64,000 bases of DNA. Source: Euptelea pleiosperma. Taxonomy: Eukaryota > Streptophyta > Magnoliopsida > Ranunculales > Eupteleaceae. The DNA is taken from positions 6,751,259-6,815,258 of the forward strand of contig CM068553.1 of assembly GCA_035048495.1 (NCBI GenBank), read 5' to 3'. Shown here piece by piece: positions 22,023 to 33,700 of the stretch (position 1 is its first letter; each line of letters begins with the position of its first letter). A model generated the notes under the pieces. The model did not search any database, had not been told where the DNA came from, and saw only the letters and a program-made list of their open reading frames with translations. A program made the position numbers and the translations under genes.

Positions 22023-23034
22023 GGCGAGAGAGAGAGAGAGGTCTATGTTGAAGAGTTCATAAATTGAGAGAGGGAGGGTGTAAGTCTGGAAGCTGTAACT
22101 AAACTAAATGTCTTGGGAACGTGAACACTGAACAAGAAAATACCAAATATTCTTTGATTTCATTACACCGAAACGTGAAATATCAACCGAAACGTTACGA
22201 TAAAAGCTGAGATCCACCTAGACCTCCCTGCATGTCGAAAAGCTGACTTTATGTACCACTTTTGTAGACGAAAATAACCTTGAAAATCATCTGAAGATGG
22301 TACTTGTGTCGAGGATATTCGAGTCATTTTGGTCGAATATCATGTTCAGGAATTCTAGCAGATGAACAGTTCGTTCTGTTGATTTAAAGGAAAAAAGATG
22401 TAGCAAGGTAGACCTGACACCAAATCCGTCAGGTACATCTGTTTTTTTACTACCGGGCCCCACTGAGCGCATAGATGTTTATCCTAGCCCTTAGTAGATA
22501 TACACACGAAACATAACCCTGACTAGTGATCTTTAACCATTAGATATTAATACTTTTTGAGGCCTAATTAAATCTGTTGGATTCAACAATTTTTTGAGTA
22601 CTAAATCTAATGGCTAAAAACATCCATGATGTCAGTGGGGCCAGATGGCATGGTGAGTAACAAAACAAAATACGAAGGGAGAGAATTCCTGTATCGAGGA
22701 GTTTGATTGATTGACAAAAATACCCTCGAAAACGACGAGAACACGTTGAGACATTACGGCACAAAATGAGTGTTAAGTGGAAAGAGCAATCGGGATGGAA
22801 GAAGGGTACTTCTCGTCATTTTTTGTCTTGACTTGTGTTCAGGGAAAGAGATTTTGACGAGACGTGAGAGTAGGAAAGCAATTACTTTCGAGTAAAACTT
22901 CTATCACAGCGCCATTGTGATAGAAGAAAGTTACAGCCAGAAATAGTTAGACACGTGGACCATAACCCAACTCAAGTTAGAATAGCCAACAGACGAATCT
23001 TTTTTTTAATCCCGCCTTCCTCTATTTATTTTTT

Positions 23035-23836
23035 GGGAATTTTTGACATACCCCCCATGTTATCTTTAAAATTTAACATACCCCCACCCCCACCACAATT
23101 TAAAAAAGCTGACATACCCCCCTATGACTCGGTCCACGGTCATTTGACCAGGGTTGACCCGAGTTGACTACCAAATTATTTACTAAATGCCAAAACTGCC
23201 CTTGTCTTCAACCTTTGACACGAGGGTTTTGAGAAAAAACCCAAACCCCACAAATAGCTATGGTGGACGGCCAGCCAAGGGACTCCAATGGGTTGGCTGC
23301 CCCATCACCGGCGACCATCCCACCGGAGTCTCATGGTCAGCCGGCCACCACTCCGGCAATAATTTAAAATCCAAAGTTAAAAAAAAAAAGTAAAAAAAAA
23401 AAAAAACAGCATAAAATTTTAGTTTTAGAATTTTCATTAAAATAAATGAAAATTAAAGCAGGACAAAGCAATTTATATTTTAGGCTTTTGAGACATGGAT
23501 TTTGGAAAGATGGGTTCTCTCAATTTTAAAATATTCTTTCATGAGTTTCATCTATTTTGTTTGGGGGTGTTTTTACTTCTCAATATTCACTTAATTCATC
23601 AAAAAATCGGAAAAAAAAATCTCAAGTTTACCAACATGGCTTTTAATTTTTATTTTTAATCTCCTATTTCATGTTTGATTTGGGGTTTGGGTTTTGGTCT
23701 AAACCCAAACCCTGGTTCTAAAGTTGAAGAGAAGGGCACTTTCGTCCTTTAATACAAAATTTCGTAGTCAACTCGGGTCAACACTGGTCAATGACAGTGG
23801 ACCGAGTCATAGGAGGGTATGTTAGCTTTTTCAAAT

Positions 23837-23872
<36 letters not shown>

Positions 23873-23974
23873 CTTAGGGCGTCATATTTCAAAATTTAAG
23901 ATGGGGGGGGGGGGGGGGGGAGGGGGGTATGTCAAATTTTAAAGATAACATGGGGGGTTATGTCAAAAATTCCC
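23035..23974. mobile_element. Family E foldback (left copy)
   Basis: Ends GGGAATTTTTGACATA and TATGTCAAAAATTCCC. Sub-terminal GACATACCCCC, GACTCGGTCCAC and GGTCAAATGAC-like blocks recur inverted. Contains a 36-base G run (23837-23872) and an 18-base G run (23903-23920). Confidence 0.7.
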
Positions 23975-24205
23975 TTTTTTTTTTTGGATTCCCGCCTCCC
24001 TTTGTTTTTTTTTGGGTTCCCGCTCATGTCAAAAATTTCCCGGCGCCCAATTTTTTTTTCCTTCCCATTGATTGTTCAATGCCAAAACAAAACCCTCTTC
24101 CAAAACAAAGCCCTCTTCCATATTTGTTCGCCCTCTTGGACCCTTCTTCGTTATTGATTAAAGTTGTGGTTCAGTATTTGAGTTTTTGATTAAAGCAAAA
24201 AAACT

Positions 24206-24465
24206 AACTGATAGAATTTTAGTTGTATTATAAAAAAATTACAATTTCAAATTTTATATTTAATTGAAAGGAGTTTTAAAATGAAAAATCCCTTATTTCT
24301 TCTTTGAGACCATCGAAACCTAACTCAGGTTAGGATAGTCCAACTGACATAATTTTAGTCGTATTATAAAAAAATTACAATTTTAAATTTTATATTTAAT
24401 TGAAAGGAGTCTAAAAATGAAAAATCCCTTATTTCTTCTCTGAGACCATCGAAACCTGAAGTTTT
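24206..24465. repeat. Direct repeat, period about 136 bp
   Basis: Two tandem units starting AACTGATAGAATTTTAGT (24206) and AACTGACATAATTTTAGT (24342), each running to CATCGAAACCT. It lies in the loop of the palindromic element. Confidence 0.75.
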
Positions 24466-24654
24466 ACTCCAAACCACCATCGCCATCGTCAGATCTTCTG
24501 CCATTGCCTCTCAAACCCTCAACACACCGCTTGTTCCGCCGCTTCTACACCATCTCGCCGTCGCACCGCCTACAATGGTGAACGGGAAAGTAAAGCTTCG
24601 CCCTGACTGCCGACGGTTCACTCTTCTGACTCTCTTCATCCTCTTCTTTCATTC

Positions 24655-24657
<3 letters not shown>

Positions 24658-24712
<55 letters not shown>
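24658..24712. repeat. (GA)n microsatellite
   Basis: About 26 uninterrupted GA units directly after the captured Walker A region (in its own reading direction). Similar shorter GA/CT tracts occur near 18768, 21100 and 34701. Confidence 0.9.
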
Positions 24713-24714
<2 letters not shown>

Positions 24715-24838
24715 ATTTTGCCAACGCCTCTGGGACCTGGAGGATGAGGGGTTGGGGAACCCTATGGTGCTTGACGTGGTTGTTGAGGACAGTCTCTAGT
24801 AATGGTCGAGGGATTATCTTCCACGCCTTCTTCACCAT
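24711..24838 (-). pseudogene. Captured fragment of a P-loop NTPase gene
   Basis: On the minus strand an open frame from 24838 reads MVKKAWKIIPRPLLETVLNN, then HHRVPQPLIL. One base out of frame, 24737-24711 reads GPRGVGKIT, a Walker A loop (GxxxxGK[ST] with I for the usual S/T before T). A one-base deletion just before the glycine explains the break. The segment runs straight into the GA microsatellite and lies in the loop of a transposon, so it is best read as a gene piece carried by the element (Pack-MULE-like). I recognise the motif order but not the specific parent gene. Confidence 0.65.
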
Positions 24839-25106
24839 TTTCTCTTTTAATCAAAAAATTGGTTCTCTCTCTCTCTGTCTTGTTCTGAGTTGCCGCTGAA
24901 GTTCTCTTTTCTCAAACTTTAATGAAAAACTCAAATACTGAACCACAACTTTAATCAATAACGAAGAAGGGACCAAGAGGGTGAACAAATATGGAAGAGG
25001 GCTTTGTTTTGGCATTGAACAGTCAATGGGAAGGAAAAAAAAATTGAGCACCAGGAAATTTTTGACATGAGCGGGAACCCAAAAAAAAAAACAAAGGGAG
25101 GCCGGA

Positions 25107-25861
25107 CCCCCCCCCCCCCCCCCCTATGTTATCTTTAAAATTTGACATACCCCCTCACAATTTCAAAAAGCTGACATACCCCCCTATGACTCAGTCCACT
25201 GTCATTTGACCAGTGTTGACCTGAGTTGACTACCTAAATTTTTATTAAAGGACGAAAGTGCCTTTGTCTTCATCTTTAGAACAAGGGTTTGGTTTAGGAC
25301 AAAACCTAAACCCCAAATCAAACATGAAAGAGGGAGATTCAAAATAAAAATTAAACTTGAGATTTTTTGGTGAATTAAACAAATATCGAGAAGAAAAAAC
25401 CCCCCAAAATAGATAAAACTCACGAAGGAATATTTTAAAATTGATAGAACCCATCTTTCTCACATCTCAAAAGCTTAAAATATAAATTGTAATGTCTTAT
25501 TTTTCATTTATGTTAATGAAAATTTTAAAACTACAATTTATGCTGCTTTTTTTTTTTACCCTTGGGTTTTAAATTATTGTCGGAGTGGTGGCCGGCTGGC
25601 CATGAGACTCCGGTTGCTTGGTCGTCGGCAATGGGCAGTCAATCCATTGGAATATCTTGGCTGGCCGTCCACCAAAGACCCTTGTTCCAAGGTTGAAGAC
25701 AAGGGCATTTTTACCATTTAATAAAAAAATTGGTAGTCAACTCGGCTCAACACTGGTCAAATGACAGTGGATCGAGTCATAGGGGGTATGTCAGCTTTTT
25801 CAAACTGTAGGGGGGTATGTCAAATTTTAAAGATAACATGGGGGGTATGTCAAAAATTCCC
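25107..25861. mobile_element. Family E foldback (right copy, inverted)
   Basis: Right end TATGTCAAAAATTCCC; the left end is replaced by an 18-base C run (25107-25124). The body aligns in reverse to 23035-23974, including the GGCCGGCTGGCC-type GC-rich patch. Confidence 0.7.
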
Positions 25862-26735
25862 TTAAAAAAAAGATTCCTCTATTGACAATCTTAACTTGAA
25901 TTGGGTTATGGTCCACGTGTCTAACTATTACTGGCTGTAACTTTCTTTTATCACAATGGCGCTGTGACAGAAGTTTTAGGAAATGAGATGAGTTGTCGAT
26001 ACGGGGAGAGAGAGAGAGAGGGAAACATAAATTAATTAAAAAGAAGATTAAATCATAGTGTTTCTAAAGTTAGGAAAGTACGGATGCTTTGTGACAGTCA
26101 GCTTTATTGTCCGAATAAATCTGTTTTTTGTGGCGAATCTGTGATGTTTTGTGAGGCCAAAATTTTTTTTTTTAAATCAACGGTTGAGATAGAAAATCAA
26201 GGGTACTGGATGGTTAGAAAACCAATAGCTAGCTGTATTGTAAGCGAAGCCGATCACAGCACACAGTTTGGGCCACGTGGCATACTCTTAGAGGGATCTG
26301 ACCGTATGGATGTTTGGCCAATCACTAGGTGGACCTGCAAACCTAAAATCAGCCTGACTATTGATTTACAATCTTTGGATCTTTGCACCCAAATAAAGCT
26401 CAACAATGCTCAAATTCTTACAGTGAAAATCAACCCGTTAAAATAACTTCAATCTAACGCTTAGAAATCACTGATCAGATTCATTTTTGGTTTTATAGGT
26501 CCACCTAGTGATTGGCCAAACATCCATACAGTCAGCGTCCATGAAGAGTGTACCACGTGGCTCGTACTTTGAGTGGTGATTGGCTTTGAGTACACCGGGG
26601 TGTGAGTGAAGGTTTAATCGGATTATGATCGAGTACAAGTTGCGCTGACCGGCGATCCACCACGTGGCACTTCTTTAGAGGGCACTTACAGTATGAATGG
26701 TTGGCCAATCCATAGGTTCCATACAAACCAAAAAT

Positions 26736-27925
26736 CAATGGTAATCCTATTCGAGAATATCTCGTCAAATTGTGAATAAAAACATACCCTTAGGCTCTTT
26801 ACGGTGATCAACAAAAAGTTTTACAGAAAAAAAGATTTGTATGTCAAGAAGTGGTTATATAGAAAAAGTTTTATGACATTTATATGCAAAAATCATTGAG
26901 GCAACCATACAGAGCCTTGTACCATTTAGGAAATTCAGGAATGGTAGTTCCATTACCGCCAGTAGAGTTGGAGGCACCTAATCTACATAGAACACAATGA
27001 CCCTAAAGCATTTTATGCCGCTATTATAATAGAGTCCATCTAGAGTTATTGTTGTTCTAAATATGCTTTAACAATAAATAAATAGATGATCCGATTCGGT
27101 ACACAAAAAATGGTAAGCTGATAATTAAAATTACCAACAGCTACAGCCATTTCTTACAGTTGGGCACATGAAAATCATACTGGACAATCCAACCATCCAT
27201 TGAGTTGCATTTGCCTCGGTGATCATCATGTACCAAATATCAAACCATTTCAACTTTGCTTATCATATAAAAAATTTGACCTAATGTAATGGCTTAATTG
27301 GATGGTCTGGATTTCTCAAATTCAAGTCCATATTGATTATGAGTTGGTTTAATATTAAAAAAATAAAATGTGTGGTGTTTTCTTACCTGACGTGTTCGTG
27401 GACATTTAAAAACCTCTGATTCCTACTTAAAAGATCTTATCTTCAGCTTTGAAGCTGCAGGAAAGAATAAAACAGCACTCAATCTTCTTCTAGATTTCTA
27501 TAAAATGATGCTTAGTCAATCAATGATGATGTTGACGCATGTTTTTTCGACACAGATGATGATAGGTCGGGATCCGTGGACCAACAAAAGTGAACTAATA
27601 AGTTCACTAATATGTTCTCGGAGGGGTAGATTCCAATAATCCAACTGTTGATATATGCTTAAGCATTGCCAAAGCACAACCAGCGTTGGAGTCTCAAAAT
27701 TCACAGCCGATAACATTAGGGAACTTATTAGTTCACTTTTGTTGGTCCATAGAGCCTGTTCCTATAATGATACATGATTGTGGGGTCCACATGGAGATGA
27801 ATTAAGGATTTTTTTTAGGACGGTCTTTAACTCACTTCCGTGTAGGCCCCCGCACAGGAGTGCATGTCAAATAAGGCTTGATAAAAAAAAACCCATAAGC
27901 GGTCACATTCTATATTTTGGCATAT
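26736..27925. repeat. 1.2-kb direct duplication (copy 2)
   Basis: Collinear with 11381-12545. The left edge abuts the duplicated EMS1 upstream region without a gap. The right edge runs into the complete foldback 27897-28294. No coding capacity. Confidence 0.75.
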
Positions 27926-28294
27926 TCTATAAGAGGGGGATGTAACAAGCAGTAGCTTAATCCAAAAGCGTAAGCCAGCACCATGTGTAATTCACCGCTG
28001 CCATCGCCATGATTTGTAATCACGAACCATTAGATTTTATTACTTTTTATTCTAGCTGTTTGATTCAACTATTTTTTGAAACCTAAAACCAACTGTTAAA
28101 AATTATCAAACAAGCTGATTTTTTGTTTGAATGTATACCAAGAGTTGGGCTTAACATCCATACGGGTCAGTGGGTCACAGATGGCAGCGATGTGTAACAA
28201 AAATGGTGCTAGCTAGCTTACGCTTTTGGATTAAACTACAGCTCATAACATCACCACTCTAGAGAATATGCCAAAATATAGAATGTGGCCGCTT
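27897..28294. mobile_element. Foldback with AAGCGGYCACATTC ends
   Basis: Outer arms AAGCGGTCACATTCTATATT and its complement ending GAATGTGGCCGCTT, with TTGGATTA...CGCTTTTGG blocks. Interior carries the shared arm module in family C form. A family A-like foldback follows at about 28300-28530 (G-box core near 28498). Confidence 0.7.
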
Positions 28295-28545
28295 CTGGCG
28301 ATTTTGAACCAGGTGGCACATTCTAGTGATAATTCACCCTACAGATGTTTGAACCATTTCTAAGTGGACATGCATACAAAAATATTAGGGTAATCAAATC
28401 CATCACCTAGAAACAACCAATCAAACTGATTTTTGGCATGCAGGTCCACCTAGAGATGGTTCAAACATCCAAACCGCCAACGATCTTTAAGAGAATGCCA
28501 CGTGGCATTTTTAGGTGGAAGTCTATAGCATTTTGGCACTTTATT

Positions 28546-28876
28546 GCAGTGTTTTAAAACTCGTCTAGTCAACTCGACTCGGCTGAATTTTGAGTTGACT
28601 CAAATAAACTCGAATCAAATGTACAATGGATTCGGTGTGTTGTTTTTTCTGTAAAAAATGACACACCAAGTATGTTGTTTTATAATCAATGCACTAATAA
28701 ATTTCTTGAATGCTTAATGAACTAAAACTCAACCAAATCTTATAAATTCTGCTTATAAAAATATAATATTTATATATTAATATTAATATATTGCTCGAGT
28801 CAAGTTCAAGTCTTCGAGTTAACTCAAGTCGGTTGATTTTCGAGTCAAGTCGAGTCTTCAAGTTTTCAAACACTGC
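28546..28876. mobile_element. Short TIR element with GCAGTGTTTT ends
   Basis: GCAGTGTTTTAAAACTCG and CAAGTTTTCAAACACTGC are inverted. Sub-terminal regions are simple arrays of GAGT/ACTC words (GTCAACTCGACTCGG, CGAGTCAAGTCGAGTC). AT-rich centre, no gene. Confidence 0.6.
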
Positions 28877-29028
28877 TTTACCGTGCCAAATTTAGCATTG
28901 CCACCGGAGATGCTCTTAATATTGTTATATAAGTATCTATTTTTGTTTTAAATAATTGTCATTTTAGGTGAAATATAAATAATTTTTTTTTAACTCATTT
29001 GATTATATACCAAGCTTTATTATAAAAA

Positions 29029-29420
29029 GAGTCCGTCTAGAGCTACACCCAATTCTTACATCCAGTTCTTACACCCAGTGGGGGGGCCCACATGGAGATC
29101 ATGTTGGACAATCCAACCGCACAATGAGTTTTTCGTACTATGGTTACCTTCCTACAAAATATCAGGACATTTCGACGTTCCTAACCTCATGACAATATGA
29201 CTTTAATTTGAAAAATCCAGACCATCCAATTAAACCATTATTTTGGGACAATATTTTATATGGTTAACACTGTCGAAATGAACTGATTTTTGGTGATGAT
29301 GATCTTCGTGAAAAAGACAAATCAATGTATGGTTGGATTGTCCAAGATGATTTCCATGTGGGCCCCACAATCGGGTGAATGAACTGGATGTAAAAAATAG
29401 GTGTAGCTCTAGACAGACTC
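29029..29420. mobile_element. Family D foldback with perfect 9-bp target duplication
   Basis: Termini GAGTCCGTCTAGAGCTACAC and GTGTAGCTCTAGACAGACTC are inverted. TTATAAAAA flanks both sides (29020-29028, 29421-29429). A 9-bp duplication and long arms indicate a Mutator-like MITE. Arms contain GGGGCCCACATGG. Other copies: 63597-64000 and a fragment at about 58795-58880. Confidence 0.85.
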
Positions 29421-29429
29421 TTATAAAAA

Positions 29430-30779
29430 TGGCCCTACATAGCTCATTTTTTTGGCCCACTGACTACATGGATGTTTAGCCAACACATTAGTGGATTACA
29501 ACACTAAGAATCAGTTTGATTGGTGATTTCTAACCGTTGGATTTAATATCAAAAAAATATGCTTGAATACAAACTAATATCTATGACTAGAGATAAACAA
29601 TCAGGTTGATTTTTGGTGAGTATATCCAACAAGGGGTGGAGTAAACATGAATCAGTAATGACATGGATAATTGTAAAATAAAGCTTTTTTTTTCCCTAAA
29701 AAAACAGGGAGTTGGGGCATTAAACCATGGTTATAACCCTAGTTAGTAAATTCATGTATTATTCGCTTTTAATAGGTGAATTTTTCTTTTTTTTAAGACA
29801 CGTTTAATACGGCCATAAATCAGGAATTTTACTATTAAATGAATAAAACACATATTATGCACTTTTAATACACAAATTTTGTGTTTTTCTTTTTAAATAA
29901 AAACGTATTAAACAGCCATATAAAATGAAAAAACAGGTAATATTCAGGCTTTTTAAGGCTAAACTAATATGACACTTCAACGTTGACCGATTTTTTGACC
30001 GAATTTTTATTTCTCAAGCATTATAATGGCCATTAATGTAATGCCCGCCCACCAGAAAGACACTATGACAGTCAGTTAACTGTTACATATGTATTTAACG
30101 GTCTGTTAACTGTCACACACGTTATAACGATTGTTGTCCTGCTCAAGGCTTAAAATGGTCAATGGGTACGTAGCGTTGCTGTTGTCGACTGCCTTTATCC
30201 CGTTGTTTTTCTCATTTTAAACCAGGGATTAATCCAAACCCATCTTATTATGCCTACTCATTCAGGAGGTGGAGTACAGATTGAATGACATGGATCCATG
30301 AATTGGAGGCCCATGTACTGCATGTGGGGTACTTAGATGGGCCCAACCCCATCATACATATCCTTCCTCTAAAAGAAGCAACAGTTGCTGAGGACAAACC
30401 ACGTACAGCTAGAGAAGAATCCACAACATTGGTAGTCTTGTCCTTTCTCTTCCATATGAAGGCTGTAAGGCTGCAGATGCCCCTCTTCCTTACAGAGAGG
30501 AATTCTAAAGGTATAAAACTTTGATGACCGGGCCCTGTCTAGAGTCCAGAAACCAGGACAAGCTGGGCCCAGGACAAAAAGAGAAAATCTTTGACTAACA
30601 AAGATACTTTTATTTTATCCTATCAAGGTCATATTCGTCATTTAACAGAAGCAAACGGTCAGTAGAATTTGAAAACTCAAGCAAACAGGACTTGTAGCTC
30701 TACAAGCATCGATTTTTACAGTGTTACAACCCCTCCCTCATCACCAGAACAAGTTTCAGATCAATAAAACTGGGTCCCA
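29430..30779. other. Intergenic region 3' of EMS1
   Basis: A family C-like foldback covers about 29440-29690. From 29700 to 30230 there is AT-rich sequence with a weak, decayed family B signature. 30230-30779 is probably the 3' untranslated and downstream region of the receptor-kinase gene. No other gene seen. Confidence 0.45.
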
Positions 30780-33700
30780 TTACCCGTCTTCGATCCCTTT
30801 CAAGTACTTCATTACATGAAGCATCGTCGGCCGGTTGGCCGGGTTATCGGATAAACAAATCGCAGCTATTTGCAACATCTGCAGCATCCTTTGCTTGGTA
30901 CCAATGTTTAGGATGGTGGGATCAAGGATGTCTGTGGCCTCCCCCTTCTTGATCTTCTGGAAGGCCCAACCCACCAAATTCCCGCCCTCTAACTCTTTGA
31001 AATCGGGACCCGTCGGTTCCTTCCCAGTCACCAATTCAAGCAAGATCACACCGAAACTGTATACATCCCCCCTTGTCGTAGACCTCCAGCTCTGCCCATA
31101 CTCGGGCGGAATGTAACCAAAAGTCCCAGCAATGTCAGTACTAACATGGGTCTCACAAGCACTGATTAATCGTGCAAGCCCAAAATCCGCAACCTTTGGT
31201 TCAAAATCTTCATCTAGTAAAATGTTGCTGGCCTTAATATCTCTGTGAATAATGTGTGGGATGAACCCGTGATGAAGAAATGCAAGTCCACGAGCGGCAC
31301 CATTTGCAATCTTGAAGCGCTTGGGCCAGTCTAGAACTTCAAGGGCACCAGTGCGGTTCCGCAACCAGAGATCCAAGCTACCGTTCACCATGTATTCGTA
31401 AACAAGGAGCTTCTCCTCACCTATAGAGCAGTAGCCAAGCAGTGACACGAGGTTTCGGTGCTTTACCTTCCCCAATGTTTCCATCTCAGCGAGAAATTCT
31501 CGGTGACCTTGCGTTTTTTCTTCGTTAAGCTTCTTGACTGCAACAGTTTTTCCATCAGGCAACAAGGCCTTGTAGACAGTTCCAAACCCTCCATCCCCAA
31601 TAATGTTTGTTTTGCAGAAATTGTTTGTGGCTTCAATTATATCAACCAAGGTTAGTTTGAGGAGAGGCTGTTCGAACATGGCGACATTGATGCTTAGGGG
31701 CTCCTTTGATCTACTGCTGCTGAGGAAATATAGGTTGGGATCGGTAGAGCTATTTAGTTTGCTTTCGTCGATCTTGACAGGGTCGCGGTCCTTGCTGTTA
31801 CTGATCCTCCATCTCATCAAAGCATAAACCACACTGAGAGCAACAAACACACTGCCAACTACAATCCCTGCTAGTCCCCAAGCATTTAACATAGGCAGCT
31901 TTCCATCAAAGCTCTTCATCTCACAGTCCAAACCAAGAATTCCCCCACACAGATCTTTGTTCCCAGAAAGTGACATCTTTGTGAAGTTCTGGCAAATCCC
32001 ACTTCTGGGTATTGGTCCTTCCAATCTGTTATCCGCCAAATCGAAATAAACCAGATTGAAAAGTCCACATAACCTTTCCGGAATCTGCCCAGATAGCCGA
32101 TTGCCTGAAACATCTAAGTAAACGAGCTGTGAAAGGCTACCAAGCTCAGGACGAATATCTCCTGCAAACATGTTTCCGTGAAGATCCAAATATGTCAAGT
32201 ACGATAGATTGCCCAATGAGCCTGGCACATCACCATTAAGGAAATTCCTACTCAAGTTCAGAGTCTCAATCCGCCAACCAACGGAATTTGAAAACAGTTC
32301 ATCGATTGAACCAGAAAGTCTATTCTGCTGAACATAAAGGCCAACAAGGTTCACCAAGCTGGAAAGGGACGGAGGCAGCTCCCCAGTCAGCTCATTTGAG
32401 CTTAAATCCAAGTGGGTAAGCCCATTCAAGTTTCCAAAGCTGTATGGAATCGAACCAGAGAGTCTATTGCCAGTTAAATTCAGCTTAACCAGACTCGTTA
32501 TTTGACCTAGGCTCGCAGGAATGGTGCTTGTAAGATGGTTATTTGCCAGATACAGACCTTGAAGCTTGACAGAGTATCCAAATTCCCGCGGGATTGAACC
32601 TGTAAGCAAATTCTCAGACAAATCAAGGGTGGTAAGATTCGTAAGGCGGAAGAGTGATCTAGGAATCTCGCCGGAAAGCCTGTTGTTACTAATCAGTAAA
32701 TCTACCACCACCAAACAGTTACCAAGCTCTTCAGGTATCGGGCCGGACAACATATTGTTCGATAGATCAAAAACTCCATGGTGCTGAATGAAGCTTGATT
32801 CGGGTATATTGACCTGACGGAAATACAAAGATGACTTTGACGGAATTGACCCGGAGAGCTCATTGTGAGAAAGAACCAGACATTGTAACTGTGCCAGATC
32901 CCCTAACCTCTCTGGAATTGATCCATTGAGACGATTATTACCAAGATCTAGTGTGGTCAGTGCACTGCATTCCCCAATCTCAGATGGGATAATCCCTTCG
33001 AGGGAATTCGAATTCAAGGACAGAACTGTAAGAGATTTAAGTTTACCTATCTCCTTGGGTAATGTCCCTTGCAACTGATTGTTACTAAGAATGAGCCTCT
33101 CGAGTACTAATGCGTTACCGATCTCAGCTGGAAGAGGGCCTTCTAAGAGATTATTTGCAGCAGAGAACTCCATCAGATTTATAGAATTCCAGAGACTAAC
33201 GGGTATCGAGCCGGTAAAATTATTCGAGTCTAAGTCAAGCACCATCAGTGGAAGCTCTGACAAATACTCTGGTATTGCACCAACAAATCGATTATTCACC
33301 AAAACCAGCTGAGTGAGATTCCTACAATTCACAAATGTATTTTCAATTGTGCCAGAAAGAAAATTGCTATCAAGATCAATCTCCTCAAGCGACACAGCAT
33401 TACAGACCTCGGCAGGAATCGAACCCGAAAGCAAGTTGTTGCTGAGACTAATGTGGTTGAGCAAAGAGCAATTCCCAATCTCAGGAGGGATTTCACCTGT
33501 GAACCGATTACTGGAAAGCAATAGCGAATCGATTTGATTCCATTTTCCAAGCCAAGAAGGCAAATGCCCGGAAAGTTGGTTCTTTTCTGCGGAGAACGAC
33601 AACATTGGAAGCTCGGATAGCTCTTCCGGCAATGACCCAGAAAGGGAATTGAAGGAAAGCATCAATGTCTTGAGATTTTTACAGTTCCCAAGCTCAGACG

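Larger units (their letters stand above)
22890..25978. mobile_element. 3.1-kb palindromic element with captured gene fragment
   Basis: The left end GAGTAAAACTTCTATCACAGC and right end GTCACAGAAGTTTTA begin inverted arms over 1 kb long: 22890 to about 24190 pairs with 25978 back to about 24900. GACACGTGGACC lies in both arms (about 22945 and 25913). Each arm contains a family E foldback at the same position. The loop holds a 136-bp direct repeat, a GA microsatellite and a P-loop gene fragment. Ends resemble family A (MULE-like). An internal AAGTTTTACTC at 24459-24469 allows a shorter 1.58-kb element as an alternative. The right terminus lacks the last bases and no clean target duplication was found. 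Confidence 0.75.
21807..26735. repeat. Duplicate of the EMS1 5' end and upstream region, split by a 3.1-kb insertion
   Basis: 21807-22884 aligns with 34465-35463 and 25979-26735 aligns with about 35862-36935, in the same orientation and order. Differences are explained by transposons: the copy holds the element 22890-25978, while the EMS1 locus holds foldbacks at 35481-35859 and 36598-36903 that the copy lacks. At 26736 homology switches abruptly to the 11.4-12.5-kb segment. Confidence 0.8.

Noticed and set aside
24545..24838. 97-residue frame as an intact gene
   Set aside because: The recognisable P-loop part is frameshifted and then reads through a GA microsatellite; it is a captured fragment, not a gene.
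30835..33537. Several plus-strand frames opposite the EMS1 gene
   Set aside because: Antisense shadows of the conserved LRR and kinase coding sequence.
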